Assembly: GCA_023078555.1 (NCBI GenBank)
Contig: CM041197.1
Location: 2,390,501-2,454,500 of the forward strand
Length of the DNA: 64,000 nt
DNA from: Ulva prolifera
Lineage: Eukaryota; Chlorophyta; Ulvophyceae; Ulvales; Ulvaceae
Direction of reading: 5' to 3'
In this document: positions 63,951-64,000 of the stretch, in pieces
How positions within the stretch are numbered: the stretch's first letter is position 1
How the letters are laid out: each line of letters begins with the position of its first letter
Notes under the pieces: model-generated
Databases searched by the model: none
What the model was told of the DNA's origin: nothing
Seen by the model: the letters and a program-made list of their open reading frames with translations, nothing else
Translations under genes and position numbers: made by a program

Positions 63951-64000
63951 CTACATCAGCACACGCAAGAAATGAATTCAGACCACGCAGCAAATGTGAG

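Overview
This is a eukaryotic nuclear window, most likely from a chlorophyte green alga. The genes are GC-rich and cut into many short exons. One encodes photosystem I subunit O and another a plant-type hydroxyproline O-arabinosyltransferase, which together point to the green lineage. A desiccation-type ferritin-like protein and an Ala/Cys-rich secreted protein are reminiscent of trebouxiophytes, but that placement is an inference. I modelled 42 introns in nine genes. Nearly all end in TGCAG, and 22 begin with GTGC, mostly GTGCG.

Layout. 1-5267 is repeat-rich and almost gene-free. 5268-8507 (+) is a ferritin-like/Spondin_N fusion gene. 10023-12337 (-) is a secreted Cys-rich modular protein. 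12338-21763 is largely non-coding, with many small insertions and a few weak exon candidates. 21764-24845 (+) is a long hypothetical Ala-rich reading region. 27128-31058 (-) is the arabinosyltransferase gene, with a second copy of its last exon at 26511-26705. 31798-32926 (-) is a complete four-exon PSAO gene. 34119-40562 (+) is an F-box/leucine-rich-repeat gene with a long acidic tail. 41761-46109 (+) is a folate-binding YgfZ/COG0354 protein. 46145-46428 (-) is a possible convergent terminal exon. 47998-49809 (+) holds exons of an unidentified type II membrane protein. 51956-55395 (+) is an FLVCR-like major facilitator transporter. 56351-58079 (-) is an Ala/Cys-rich secreted protein. 59310-59640 is a LINE relic. 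60395-63950 (-) is an LRRC9-like leucine-rich-repeat gene that runs off the right edge.

Mobile DNA. Two small families recur. One is a ~100-bp hAT-type MITE with CAGTGTTGGG ends and 8-bp target duplications: five copies, one with a perfect duplication. The other is a SINE-like retroposon that shares a ~45-bp 3' end and is flanked by 14-bp target duplications. It has six copies with recognisable or probable duplications plus one relic, and copies range from 63 to 551 bp. Copies of both families sit inside introns of otherwise intact genes.

The genes do not form a pathway. The shared themes are the cell surface (arabinosyltransferase, Cys-rich, Ala-rich and spondin proteins) and the chloroplast (PSAO, YgfZ). 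All exon joins come from reading frame, splice-site phase and family resemblance seen by eye; no alignment or transcript was available.
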